Part shown: in pieces, positions 24,192 through 32,417 of the stretch
How the letters are laid out: the number at the start of each line of letters is the position of its first letter
How positions within the stretch are numbered: position 1 is the stretch's first letter
Assembly (NCBI RefSeq): GCF_963860125.1
Contig: NZ_CAWLFA010000001.1
Location: 496,001 to 560,000 of the forward strand
DNA from: Picosynechococcus sp. PCC 7002
GTDB taxonomy: Bacteria > Cyanobacteriota > Cyanobacteriia > Cyanobacteriales > MRBY01
DNA length: 64,000 nt
Reading direction: 5' to 3'
The notes under the pieces: generated by a model
What the model saw: only the letters and a program-made list of their open reading frames with translations
What the model was told of the DNA's origin: nothing
The model's database searches: none
Translations under genes and position numbers: made by a program

Positions 24192-26348
24192 TTGCAGGTG
24201 AGTACTGTTATGTCTGCGATCGCCGTCCTTTGTACATTGAATTGTGCTGTGATGCCTGTGGTGGCAGAGCCGTTGATGCAGACGGGCCAAGGCTCACCGG
24301 TGGCGCAATTACCGGGGGGAGTAGCGGCCCAGGAAATTGAGCTAGAAGGGGAAATGAACTATGGCGAAATTCAAATTCAAGACCGTACTGGCCAGCAGCA
24401 GCAATTTTCCTTAGAAGCAAATCCAACCGAGGAAGCCCTGGATGTCGAGGCAGTTCCTACTCCGCCAGCGGTGCTCGAAGTAATCAGCGATCGCCAGGAA
24501 TATAACGAGCAAACCCAGGTGGTGACAGCCATGGGAAATGTGGTCGTCCGCTTTCAGGAAGCCGTTCTCAGCGCCGATCAACTCCAGATTAATCTCAACA
24601 GCAAATTGGCGATCGCCAGGGGAGATGTCGCCCTACGTCGGGGACAACAGATTTTACGGGGTGAACAATTTACCTATTTTTTTGTACAAAATCGCGGCCA
24701 GATCCAACAGGCAGAAGGGGAAATTTCCCAAACGACCTTAAACCAAGACTTGGGAGTGCGACCCACGCGTTTTGGGGTCAGTAGCAATCCAGCCGTGCTT
24801 TTAAACGAACGGCTTTTGCTCAATCAACCAGCCACAGAGGTCATGGGCGAAGAAGGGATTAGTTTTGTCCTGGGCAGTGGGCGTGACATTGGCACCCGTG
24901 ACATTGATACTCAAACGAACGTCATTAATCGGGTGCGTTTCCAAGCTGAATCGGTGGAATTTGTCGGCGATCGCTGGGAAGCTAAAAATATCAGCATTAC
25001 CAATGATCCCTTTTCGCCACCGGAACTGCAGTTGGTGGCAGACACGGCCACTTACCAAAAAGTAGACGAATTTAACGACGAGCTCGTCACCACCAAGACC
25101 CGCCTCGTCATTGATAACAACGTTTCTTTACCTGTATTTCCGCGGACCTTTCGCTTTGGCGAATCCGAGGGCATTTTTAGCCAGGTGTCCTTTGGATTTG
25201 ATGATGAGGAAAAAGGCGGTTTATTTCTGCAGCGGCGATTTTCTCTCTATCGCAGTGCCCAGGGTCGCTGGACAGTGACCCCCCAATACCTCCTCCAGAA
25301 GGCTTGGTTCCCGGATACGATCCTCGCAGAAACCAACGATGATGATGCAGGGGAAATCTTGGCCCCTGGGCTATTTGCGGTGACCAGTGAATTTGACTAT
25401 CGCTTCAATCCACGGGTGTCATTTGCGGCACGGGGTTCTTTAGAGAATCTCAAGCTGGATAATTTTGAAGATAAACTCGAGTTGAATTTTCGCCTAGAAC
25501 AACAGCTTGGCAATTTAGATAATCCCTTTCGTCTTAGCCAGGAATTTAACTACCGCGATCGCCTTTTTAATGGTTCCCTCGGCTTCCAGCGAGTACAGCG
25601 GAGCTTTGGCATTGTGCTGCGATCGCCCCGCTATATTTTGGGAGATTCCGGCTTTGAGGTGGATTTTCAGGCCAGCGTGCAGAATATCGAAGCCGATACC
25701 GACCGCCCAGACTTGTTGGAACCTGGGGTCAGCGAAGACCAAGTGAACCTCACCCGTTACCAAGGCTCCTTTAACCTCGACCATCGTTTCCCTCTCTGGA
25801 GCAGTGAACCGTTGCCGCCGACTCGCTTTGAGGGCTTACGATACAGTCCGAGGCCCATTGTTCCCTATGTTTCTCTGGTGACGGGGTTACAGGGGGTAGC
25901 GGGGGTTTATAGCAATGGCGATCGCCAAAATTCCCTCCGGGGGAAAATTGGTATCGAAGGACAATTTGGCCGCTTTGCCGGGAACAGTTTCGACTATACG
26001 GGTTTTAATCTGAGCTACACCAATAGCGTCCTCAGTGATGAACTATCGCCGTTTCTCTTTGACCGGGCCGTTGACCAACGTACCCTCGAATTCGGCCTGA
26101 CCCAACAACTCTATGGCCCCTTTCGGGTGGGTTTCCAGACGGCGATCAACCTCGACAGCGAAGAAGCGATTAGCACCGATTATTTCCTTGAATATAGTCG
26201 GCGGACCCACGGTGTGCTGTTGCGCTACAATCCCGTCCTTGAAATTGGTTCGGTGAATATTACGATCAATAGTTTTAATTGGAACGGCTCCACAGATCCG
26301 TTTACCAACGAGGAAATTCGGCCCGTCAGCGATGGGGTCACACCTTAA
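24192..26348 (+). CDS. DUF3769 family LptD/OstA-like outer membrane protein
   Basis: The frame gives 718 residues from a TTG at 24192; a GTG at 24198 or ATG at 24210 (MSAIAVLCTLNCAVMPVVAE) is also possible, all before a signal peptide that ends near VVAEP. After a linker, residues about 97-165 form an OstA/LptA-type beta-jellyroll: ISDRQEYNEQTQVVTAMGNV, ADQLQINLNSKLAIARGDVA. The remainder has alternating strands consistent with a beta-barrel (EFNYRDRLFNGSLGFQRVQR), ending in ITINSFNWNG. This is a cyanobacterial counterpart of LptD, which inserts lipopolysaccharide in the outer membrane. That function is inferred from fold. It is divergent from rplU and convergent with surE. Confidence 0.8.
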   Translation: MQVSTVMSAIAVLCTLNCAVMPVVAEPLMQTGQGSPVAQLPGGVAAQEIELEGEMNYGEIQIQDRTGQQQQFSLEANPTEEALDVEAVPTPPAVLEVISDRQEYNEQTQVVTAMGNVVVRFQEAVLSADQLQINLNSKLAIARGDVALRRGQQILRGEQFTYFFVQNRGQIQQAEGEISQTTLNQDLGVRPTRFGVSSNPAVLLNERLLLNQPATEVMGEEGISFVLGSGRDIGTRDIDTQTNVINRVRFQAESVEFVGDRWEAKNISITNDPFSPPELQLVADTATYQKVDEFNDELVTTKTRLVIDNNVSLPVFPRTFRFGESEGIFSQVSFGFDDEEKGGLFLQRRFSLYRSAQGRWTVTPQYLLQKAWFPDTILAETNDDDAGEILAPGLFAVTSEFDYRFNPRVSFAARGSLENLKLDNFEDKLELNFRLEQQLGNLDNPFRLSQEFNYRDRLFNGSLGFQRVQRSFGIVLRSPRYILGDSGFEVDFQASVQNIEADTDRPDLLEPGVSEDQVNLTRYQGSFNLDHRFPLWSSEPLPPTRFEGLRYSPRPIVPYVSLVTGLQGVAGVYSNGDRQNSLRGKIGIEGQFGRFAGNSFDYTGFNLSYTNSVLSDELSPFLFDRAVDQRTLEFGLTQQLYGPFRVGFQTAINLDSEEAISTDYFLEYSRRTHGVLLRYNPVLEIGSVNITINSFNWNGSTDPFTNEEIRPVSDGVTP

Positions 26349-26363
26349 CGAAATTCACAGAGC

Positions 26364-27197
26364 TTAGATCTGCCAATCCTCCTGGGCGAGGGTCTGGATG
26401 CGGTGCAGGTCATTCATGATGTACTGCAAAGGCGTGATGGTGATATAGCCAGCGGCGATCGCCTGGACATCGGTCGGAAAATCTAGGGGAATATTCGGCT
26501 CATCCGGTTGGGGTAATTCTTCGATCACTTCCCCAGAAAGCCAGTAATAGGTTTTGCCGCGCGGATCTTGACGCTTCTGAAATTGCTCAATGTAACGGCG
26601 CAACCCCTGACGTGTAATTTTTACCCCCGCAAGCTTTTCTTTTTCTAGGTTGGGCACATTAATATTCAACAAAACTGGCGCATCTTGGTTGGCGATCGCC
26701 CAGTGGGGACGTTTTTCCATCAGCTGACAGAGAAGCTTGACTGCGAAATCAGCGGCAGGTTGAAAATTGTGGCTGGTATAGTCCGCCAGGCTTAGGGCAA
26801 TGCTGTGAATACCTTCTAATAACCCTTCCATCGCCGCCGAAACCGTCCCCGAATAAAGCACATCTGTTCCCAAATTAGAGCCGTGGTTAATGCCAGAGAG
26901 GACAAAATCAGGGCGTTCCTTGAGGACAGCACTGAGGGCAAATTTGACACAGTCCGATGGTGTCCCAGAGCAGCTCCAGGCGGTGACACGGGGATCAAAA
27001 ATCCCTTCGACAATTTCAGTGCGGATCGGGCGGTGGAGCGTTAAACCGTGCCCCGTGGCAGAGCGTTCCCGGTCAGGACAAACGACGGTGACCTGGTGAC
27101 CTGCTTCGGCAAGGGTATTGGCGAGGGTACGGATCCCCAGGGCGGAGATGCCATCATCATTACTGATTAATAAATTCAGCGGCGTAGCAGGTGTCAT
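26364..27197 (-). CDS. surE: 5'/3'-nucleotidase SurE
   Basis: This 277-residue protein begins MTPATPLNLLISNDDGISAL; the metal-binding Asp-Asp of NDDG is diagnostic. GHQVTVVCPDRERSATGHGL and VLSGINHGSNLGTDVLYSGTVS are further conserved SurE segments, the latter with the metal-binding Asn. The protein is full length for the family. SurE dephosphorylates nucleoside monophosphates and short polyphosphates and is linked with stationary-phase survival. It lies divergent from pheS and convergent with the DUF3769 gene (15 bp between stops). Confidence 0.95.
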   Translation of the reverse strand: MTPATPLNLLISNDDGISALGIRTLANTLAEAGHQVTVVCPDRERSATGHGLTLHRPIRTEIVEGIFDPRVTAWSCSGTPSDCVKFALSAVLKERPDFVLSGINHGSNLGTDVLYSGTVSAAMEGLLEGIHSIALSLADYTSHNFQPAADFAVKLLCQLMEKRPHWAIANQDAPVLLNINVPNLEKEKLAGVKITRQGLRRYIEQFQKRQDPRGKTYYWLSGEVIEELPQPDEPNIPLDFPTDVQAIAAGYITITPLQYIMNDLHRIQTLAQEDWQI

Positions 27198-27296
27198 GGG
27201 TTCCTGGTGAAAAATTGACGTTTTTTTATGATCAAGGACGGTTTAAACTGTTAGGGTCTTCACCATCGAAACAAGTTTAGTCGCACTCTTTTTGGC

Positions 27297-28304
27297 ATGA
27301 CCACTTCTACTTTGACCCAAATCGAATCTGATTTGCAAACGCTCCAACAGGAAGCCACCGACGCGATCGCCACGGCGACAGATCTCGACGCCCTCGAAAA
27401 ATTGCGGGTCAACTACCTCGGCAAGAAGGGTCAACTGTCCCAAATCCTCCGGGGCATGGGCAAACTCTCCGCTGAAGAACGGCCAAAAATCGGGGCGATC
27501 GCCAACCAAGTTAAAGAAGTCCTCCAGGGGGCTCTTGATACCAAGCTTGAAACTCTCCAGAAAGCGAAGATCGAAGCCCAACTCAAGGCCGAAACTCTCG
27601 ATGTCACCATGCCCGGTGTGGGGCGTCCCCTGGGGAAAATGCACCCGCTCCAGAGCACCATTGATCGGGTTTTAGATATTTTTGTGGGCCTGGGCTACAC
27701 CGTCGCTGAAGGCCCCCAAATTGAGACAGACTATTACAACTTTGAGGCACTCAATACCCCTGCTGACCACCCAGCGCGGGATATGCAGGATACATTTTAT
27801 CTGCCGGGCGATCGCCTATTGCGCACCCATACTTCCTCAGTGCAGATTCGCCACATGGAGCAAAACGAACCCCCTTTAAGGATCGTTGCCCCGGGCCGGG
27901 TTTACCGTCGCGATACCGTCGATGCGACCCACTCCGCCGTGTTCCATCAGATTGAACTCCTGGCAATTGATAAAAATTTGAAATTCACCGACCTAAAAGG
28001 CACCCTCAAGGAATTTTTGCGGCAGATGTTCGGCGAAGACCTAGAGGTGACCTTCCGGGCCAGCTACTTCCCCTTCACTGAACCTTCCGCCGAAGTGGAT
28101 GTGAAATGGCAGGGTAAATGGCTGGAGGTGATGGGTTGTGGCATGGTGGACCCCAATGTCCTCAAAGCTGTCGGCTACGACCCAGAAGTTTATACGGGCT
28201 TCGCCGCTGGGCTAGGGGTAGAACGCTTTGCCATGGTTCTACACAAGCTGGACGATATTCGCCGTTTGTATAACAGTGATCTGCGCTTTTTGCGTCAGTT
28301 CTAG
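27297..28304 (+). CDS. pheS: Phenylalanine-tRNA ligase alpha subunit
   Basis: This 335-residue protein has an N-terminal coiled-coil tRNA-binding domain (about 1-90) and the class II synthetase core. Motif 2 reads RVYRRDTVDATHSAVFHQIE, with TDYYNFEALNTPADHPARDM before it and AAGLGVERFAMVLHKLDDIR as motif 3 near the end. The enzyme charges tRNA-Phe as an alpha2-beta2 tetramer; pheT is not within the window, as is common in cyanobacteria. It is divergent from surE. The length fits PheS (about 330-340). Confidence 0.96.
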   Translation: MTTSTLTQIESDLQTLQQEATDAIATATDLDALEKLRVNYLGKKGQLSQILRGMGKLSAEERPKIGAIANQVKEVLQGALDTKLETLQKAKIEAQLKAETLDVTMPGVGRPLGKMHPLQSTIDRVLDIFVGLGYTVAEGPQIETDYYNFEALNTPADHPARDMQDTFYLPGDRLLRTHTSSVQIRHMEQNEPPLRIVAPGRVYRRDTVDATHSAVFHQIELLAIDKNLKFTDLKGTLKEFLRQMFGEDLEVTFRASYFPFTEPSAEVDVKWQGKWLEVMGCGMVDPNVLKAVGYDPEVYTGFAAGLGVERFAMVLHKLDDIRRLYNSDLRFLRQF

Positions 28305-28394
28305 GCCGTTTTCGACTAGGGTTTCTACAATAGTGGGGAAAGGCGATCGCCTGGTTGATTGCCAATGTCCGCTTAGTATGACCAAGAACCCTGC

Positions 28395-28946
28395 ATGAGA
28401 CAGAAAAGTACAGCCGCAGTGTTAGCCTTTTTCCTAGGTGGTGTGGGGGGGCATAAATTCTATCTGGGGGAAATCGGCTGGGGGATTATTTACGCTATTT
28501 TTTTCTGGACTTACATTCCCACCATTGTCGGCTTTGTCGAAGCAATCGTGTTGGTTAGTATGTCCCAGGATGATTTTGACAAAAAGTACAACACCAAAGC
28601 CCTTATGGGATACGAGTCTAAACGCTTAACCCGTGACGCGATCCCCCCCCAGGTGATTGTGAATATTGGGGATCAGGCGATCGCCGCCAATCAGCAAAAT
28701 GTGACTCCCAGTTTGGCCCCAGACACACCTGTCGATCAAAACATTGCCAAAGAAGCCCTCGATCGTCGCATCCTTAAATTTTGTCAGACCAAAGGCGAAG
28801 TTACCCTTCTAGACTGCTTCCTTGAAATTGAAGAAGTTCCAAGAAATATCCTCGAATCCCACCTAGAAAATTTAGTGCGGGCAGAATTTTTGCAAGTGAC
28901 GAATCGCGCCACCGATGGCAAAATTGTTTATCGTTTAGACAACTAA
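28395..28946 (+). CDS. TM2-domain membrane protein
   Basis: This 183-residue protein begins MRQKSTAAVLAFFLGGVGGH, continues KFYLGEIGWGIIYAIFFW and then TYIPTIVGFVEAIVLVSMSQ: two membrane helices joined by the Gly-rich TM2 motif. The following region (about 75-125) is probably a linker, and residues 125-183 look like a small folded domain (DRRILKFCQTKGEVTLLDCF, NLVRAEFLQVTNRA), possibly a winged helix. TM2 proteins have no general function assigned. It precedes the DUF4870 membrane protein gene by 96 bp on the same strand. Confidence 0.85.
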   Translation: MRQKSTAAVLAFFLGGVGGHKFYLGEIGWGIIYAIFFWTYIPTIVGFVEAIVLVSMSQDDFDKKYNTKALMGYESKRLTRDAIPPQVIVNIGDQAIAANQQNVTPSLAPDTPVDQNIAKEALDRRILKFCQTKGEVTLLDCFLEIEEVPRNILESHLENLVRAEFLQVTNRATDGKIVYRLDN

Positions 28947-29042
28947 TGGATGTCTTCGTGCTCGCAAAACGTAACATTCATAACAACCATTTAACCTTCA
29001 TTTAAAAAATACAACTTTACTCAAGTTAGGAGAATTTAAGCG

Positions 29043-29393
29043 ATGACCTTTGATCCCGATAAAAGAAAACTGCTTTCGAGTCTTTGCCACGGAGCCATTT
29101 TTATTAACTATTTTTTTCTTTCCGTCTTAATTCCCCTTGTCTTACTCGTCATCAGTGAAGACCCCGTCGTTAAAGCCAATGCACGAGAATCTCTCAATCT
29201 CCACCTAAACCTCTGGGTGGGTTGGGCGATCGCCGGTTTTTGCGCGGCTACCGTAATCCTGATTCCCATTGCAATCATCCTAGCCATTCCCCTACTGCTC
29301 CTGAGCTTTGTGATGCCAATTTTGGCGATTTTAAAAATCTTGGGTAGTCCAGCAACAGAATATCGCTACCCTTTTATCATCCATATTCTGTAA
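29043..29393 (+). CDS. DUF4870 small membrane protein
   Basis: This 116-residue protein begins MTFDPDKRKLLSSLCHGAIF; a TAGGAG site lies 9 bp upstream. It has three hydrophobic segments (about 17-38, 58-80 and 82-104) separated by SEDPVVKANARESLNLHLNL, the conserved amphipathic stretch of DUF4870 (Tic20-like) proteins. It sits in the plasma or thylakoid membrane. Its function is unknown. It follows the TM2 gene and precedes a response regulator with a 219-bp gap. Confidence 0.8.
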   Translation: MTFDPDKRKLLSSLCHGAIFINYFFLSVLIPLVLLVISEDPVVKANARESLNLHLNLWVGWAIAGFCAATVILIPIAIILAIPLLLLSFVMPILAILKILGSPATEYRYPFIIHIL

Positions 29394-29538
29394 CTAAAAT
29401 GACGATGGTTGACTTCGTTCTTTTGCCTTTTGTTATCAAGTTCAGCTTAAATAATCATTAAGATACATGATCCATTTAGGTGAACTTTTAAGATTGTGAT
29501 TTGTGGCAATTAATCGAGTCCAAAGAAACAGTTAAGAC

Positions 29539-29552
29539 GTAACCACGGTTAC
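29539..29552 (+). promoter_or_regulatory. Palindrome in the promoter of the second OmpR-type regulator
   Basis: GTAACC-AC-GGTTAC is a perfect inverted repeat about 60 bp upstream of the GTG at 29613, just before a -35-like TTGACA at 29559-29564. A second short palindrome GTTAAC follows at 29573. No good -10 at 17 bp was found. It may be an operator, possibly for the regulator itself. Confidence 0.35.
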
Positions 29553-29612
29553 AATCTGTTGACATTAACTTTGTTAACGTAGGAGCAACAATCGCAAGGA
29601 AGTCAAACCATC

Positions 29613-30416
29613 GTGACTTTAATCTCTGTTGCCATCATCGAAGGAAATCCCCACTTGAGATCATTGCTTGGGTGGCATCTTCAACAAGCCAACTATGCCA
29701 TTTACCAAGCAGCAAATCTCAACCAGTCGCGGCGTGTCTTTGAACAGCACATGCCTGCCTTGGTGCTACTAGACTCGGAATTACCGGACGGTGATGGCCT
29801 CGAACTCTGCCGTTGGTTGCGCCAAAATACCCAGGCCATCATTCTCATCCTGTCGGCCAAAAATACAGAAAAAGATGTTGTGGCAGGGTTAAAGGCCGGG
29901 GCTGATGATTATTTAACGAAGCCCTTCGGGATGCAAGAGCTTTTAGCACGGGTAGAAGCCTTGACGCGGCGGATTAGGGCAGTGAGTGCTCCCCTCCAAC
30001 TTGATTATGGTGAATTGCGCATTGATCTCGTGCAGCGGCGGGTACAATTCCGAGGTCTGTACATCGATTTAACGCCCCAAGAATTTAGTTTGTTGTATGT
30101 GCTCGCCCAGGCCAACGGGGAACCCCTCAGTCGCTCAGAATTATTGCGGCGGGCATGGCCAGATGCCATTGATAACCCCCGTACCATCGACACCCATGTA
30201 TTATCCCTGCGGAAAAAAATTGAACAGGACCCCCGCCAGCCCAATTTGATTCAAACGGTACGTAATGTAGGCTATCGCTTCAATCTCGATGGGATTGGGT
30301 CTGGTCTCGGCAATGGCAATAATGCAACCTTAGAACCCTCGCCGACGCCGGCTCGCCCAAGCCACCCAAAACTCAAAACCCGGACCTCCATTCGTGAGCT
30401 GGTTAATCAAGGTTAG
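29613..30416 (+). CDS. OmpR-family response regulator with atypical acidic pocket
   Basis: This 267-residue protein starts at GTG with AAGGA upstream. The receiver domain opens VAIIEGNPHLRSLLGWHLQQ: where most receivers have two acidic residues, this has E-G, so one Mg2+ ligand is missing. The phospho-acceptor Asp (LVLLDSELPDGDG), the Thr/Ser (LILSAKN) and Lys (YLTKPFG) are present. The winged-helix output domain is standard (LTPQEFSLLYVLAQANGEPL, TVRNVGYRF). A Ser/Pro-rich tail follows. No histidine kinase is adjacent. I could not assign it to a named regulator (not RpaA, NrrA or ManR by eye). Confidence 0.85.
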   Translation: MTLISVAIIEGNPHLRSLLGWHLQQANYAIYQAANLNQSRRVFEQHMPALVLLDSELPDGDGLELCRWLRQNTQAIILILSAKNTEKDVVAGLKAGADDYLTKPFGMQELLARVEALTRRIRAVSAPLQLDYGELRIDLVQRRVQFRGLYIDLTPQEFSLLYVLAQANGEPLSRSELLRRAWPDAIDNPRTIDTHVLSLRKKIEQDPRQPNLIQTVRNVGYRFNLDGIGSGLGNGNNATLEPSPTPARPSHPKLKTRTSIRELVNQG

Positions 30417-30423
30417 AGGGTCG

Positions 30424-31155
30424 TCACCAAGGTTCGCTATTGGTGGATTGACGACTTTGGAGGGTTTGCTGGATGACTGACCAAGGAATGGAGTGATTGT
30501 GGTGGTGGTGCTGGATTTGACCTTGGTCGAGGTAAATCAATTTTGTTGCGAGTTGCTGGGCAAAGTCGAGGTTATGGGTAGAAATAACCAAAGGGATATT
30601 GGATTGGGCCTGATATTTCAACAACAGCGCAACTAAGGTTTGAATGCGACCTAAATCTAGGGCGGCGGTGGGTTCGTCTAGGAGAAGAACTTGGGGTTGG
30701 CAGAGGAGTGCCCTGGCGATCGCCACCCATTGTTTTTGGCCGCCGGACAGGAGTGCTTCGTGGCGATCAAGCCATTCTAGGGGGATATCCAGTTGATCTT
30801 GCCACTGTTGCCAATGGTTGCGGATGGTTGGAGCCGATTGTTTCCGTAACTGGAGTGGGTACCATAGGGCATCTTTGACGGTCATGGCCAGAAGGCGGGC
30901 CTCCTGGGGGACGAGGGCAATGTGTTGCCGCAGAACAACGGGATTATAGGCGCTGTAGGGCTGACCTTGGAAGGTGAGGCGGCCTGTGGTGGGACTCTGG
31001 AGTTGATTGAGACAGTGAAGGAGGGTCGTTTTTCCGGAGCCCGATGGCCCCACCAGCACTAGGCGATCGCCTGGCTCTAGGGCAAAGGAAATATCCCGGA
31101 GAATATCCCGAGGCCCAAGGGTAAGGGTGAGTTGTTCAACCGTTAAAATCGCCAT
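30424..31155 (-). CDS. Orphan ABC transporter ATP-binding protein
   Basis: This 243-residue ATPase has Walker A GPSGSGKTT, Q-loop LVPQEARL, signature LSGGQKQWVAIARALL, Walker B VLLLDEPTAALD and H-loop STHNLDF, all intact. The length and Q-loop spacing resemble the FetA/YbbL-type subunits involved in metal export, but this is only a resemblance. No permease or binding-protein gene is adjacent: its neighbours are a response regulator (convergent) and a RibD-like reductase (same strand). The transported substrate is unknown. Confidence 0.85.
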   Translation of the reverse strand: MAILTVEQLTLTLGPRDILRDISFALEPGDRLVLVGPSGSGKTTLLHCLNQLQSPTTGRLTFQGQPYSAYNPVVLRQHIALVPQEARLLAMTVKDALWYPLQLRKQSAPTIRNHWQQWQDQLDIPLEWLDRHEALLSGGQKQWVAIARALLCQPQVLLLDEPTAALDLGRIQTLVALLLKYQAQSNIPLVISTHNLDFAQQLATKLIYLDQGQIQHHHHNHSIPWSVIQQTLQSRQSTNSEPW

Positions 31156-31186
31156 GGATAAGGTGCCAGAGTACAGAGTGCTGCTG

Positions 31187-31861
31187 TTATTGTTTCATGC
31201 GGTAATGGAGAAATAATTCCGAGGCGATCGCCTCATATTCCAGAAGTTCGAGGGTCAAGCCCGCCGTCTGTAAAAAACCATTGCCTGCCATGGGGGTAGG
31301 AGCCGCTGTTCCGCCGAGTAAAACAGGACAAACCGTTAGCCACAGTTCATCCAAGCAGCCCTGCTCCGCGAAGCTGGCGATGAGGTTTCCCCCTCCCAAC
31401 AGGCCCAACTTTTCAATCCCCCGTTGCCTCAGTTCCGTGAGAGTTGGTTGCCATGCTCCGGCTGAATCTAAAGCAATAATTTGCTCAAAGCCCGGAAATT
31501 CCGCCCACCGGGGGAGTTGTTCGGGAGCGGTTAAAAGACCCCGGCGGAGGGGCTGCCGAAAAAAAGGTAAATCCTGGGGAAGATTGCCGGAGCCAGAACA
31601 AACAAAGTGGATCGGTTGGGGCGGTTGGTGGCGGTCTTGGCGTTGTTGCAATAGGTGGCGATCGCCAATCGGGAGACTTGTGCCATAGGCGCGGAGGGTA
31701 TTGGCCCCAAACATCACCGCATCCATCTGGGCAATTAACCGTTCCAAGTGAGCCTTATCCTGGGCCGAAGGAAACCGCGCTGGAGCGCCACTGTAATCGG
31801 CAATTTTACCGTCGGCACTCATGGCGGCGATCGCTGTTACCAGGGGTCGCTGCCTATGCAT
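31187..31861 (-). CDS. RibD C-terminal / dihydrofolate-reductase-fold protein
   Basis: The protein is 224 residues from ATG 31861, overlapping the stop of the upstream DUF3531 gene by 8 bp; the frame is open further but lacks homology there. It starts MHRQRPLVTAIAAMSADGKI, with the ADGKIAD motif of RibD_C enzymes, followed by MDAVMFGANTLRAYGTSLPI and GLLGGGNLIASFAEQGCLDE, the NADPH-binding GGG segment. Such enzymes reduce the ribosyl pyrimidine in riboflavin synthesis or act as stand-alone reductases. There is no deaminase domain. It could be the reductase of riboflavin synthesis, but this is inference. Confidence 0.82.
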   Translation of the reverse strand: MHRQRPLVTAIAAMSADGKIADYSGAPARFPSAQDKAHLERLIAQMDAVMFGANTLRAYGTSLPIGDRHLLQQRQDRHQPPQPIHFVCSGSGNLPQDLPFFRQPLRRGLLTAPEQLPRWAEFPGFEQIIALDSAGAWQPTLTELRQRGIEKLGLLGGGNLIASFAEQGCLDELWLTVCPVLLGGTAAPTPMAGNGFLQTAGLTLELLEYEAIASELFLHYRMKQ

Positions 31862-32297
31862 ACCAACTGTCAGCTTCGTCCCGTTCGATGGGCCAATCTT
31901 CATTTTCGCCCCCCACCACAATCCGGCGCAGATCCACAAAATCCTTGCTTAACTGCTTCAGGGCATTGACCAAGACATCTAAGGAGATGAGATCACTCGT
32001 CCCCAAATCAAACCAACAGCGTCCCCAAATGCCCTCATATTCAAAGTCCCCTTTATTGTGCATTGGGGCCATCAGCGCATTATCCGCTTGGTCTTCGTCG
32101 TAGGTGAGGTAGCTAATATCTACCCCAGTTTCTTGGATCTGGAGATTCTCCGCGTTAAATCCCCCTAATTTCCCGATGTAAAACCAAGAGTCGAATAGCT
32201 CTTCGACATATTGTTTTTCTGTTTCCGAAGGCACATGGTCAAACTCCAACCAAATCCAGAGGTCGAAGGGGGAAAATTCGCGAAATTGGACTTCCAT
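31854..32297 (-). CDS. DUF3531 family protein
   Basis: The protein is 147 residues from ATG 32297 (MEVQFREFSPFDLWIWLEFD); an upstream frame to 32363 is not family-like. It is soluble and acidic, with conserved runs SWFYIGKLGGFNAENLQIQE, HNKGDFEYEGIWGRCWFDLG and KDFVDLRRIVVGGENEDWPI. It belongs to a family found in cyanobacteria and plastid-bearing plants with no known role. The stop overlaps the start of the RibD-like gene by 8 bp, so the two are translationally coupled. Confidence 0.82.
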   Translation of the reverse strand: MEVQFREFSPFDLWIWLEFDHVPSETEKQYVEELFDSWFYIGKLGGFNAENLQIQETGVDISYLTYDEDQADNALMAPMHNKGDFEYEGIWGRCWFDLGTSDLISLDVLVNALKQLSKDFVDLRRIVVGGENEDWPIERDEADSWYA

Positions 32298-32417
32298 ATT
32301 GTTTGTGGATAATAGGGCTTGAGAAATGTCAGTATAAACGTTTTGCAAAAAACCAAGAAACATCCTCCCTGGAGGGAGGTGCCCAAAGGGCGGAGGGTGA
32401 ATTCCCTCTTGGGATAG

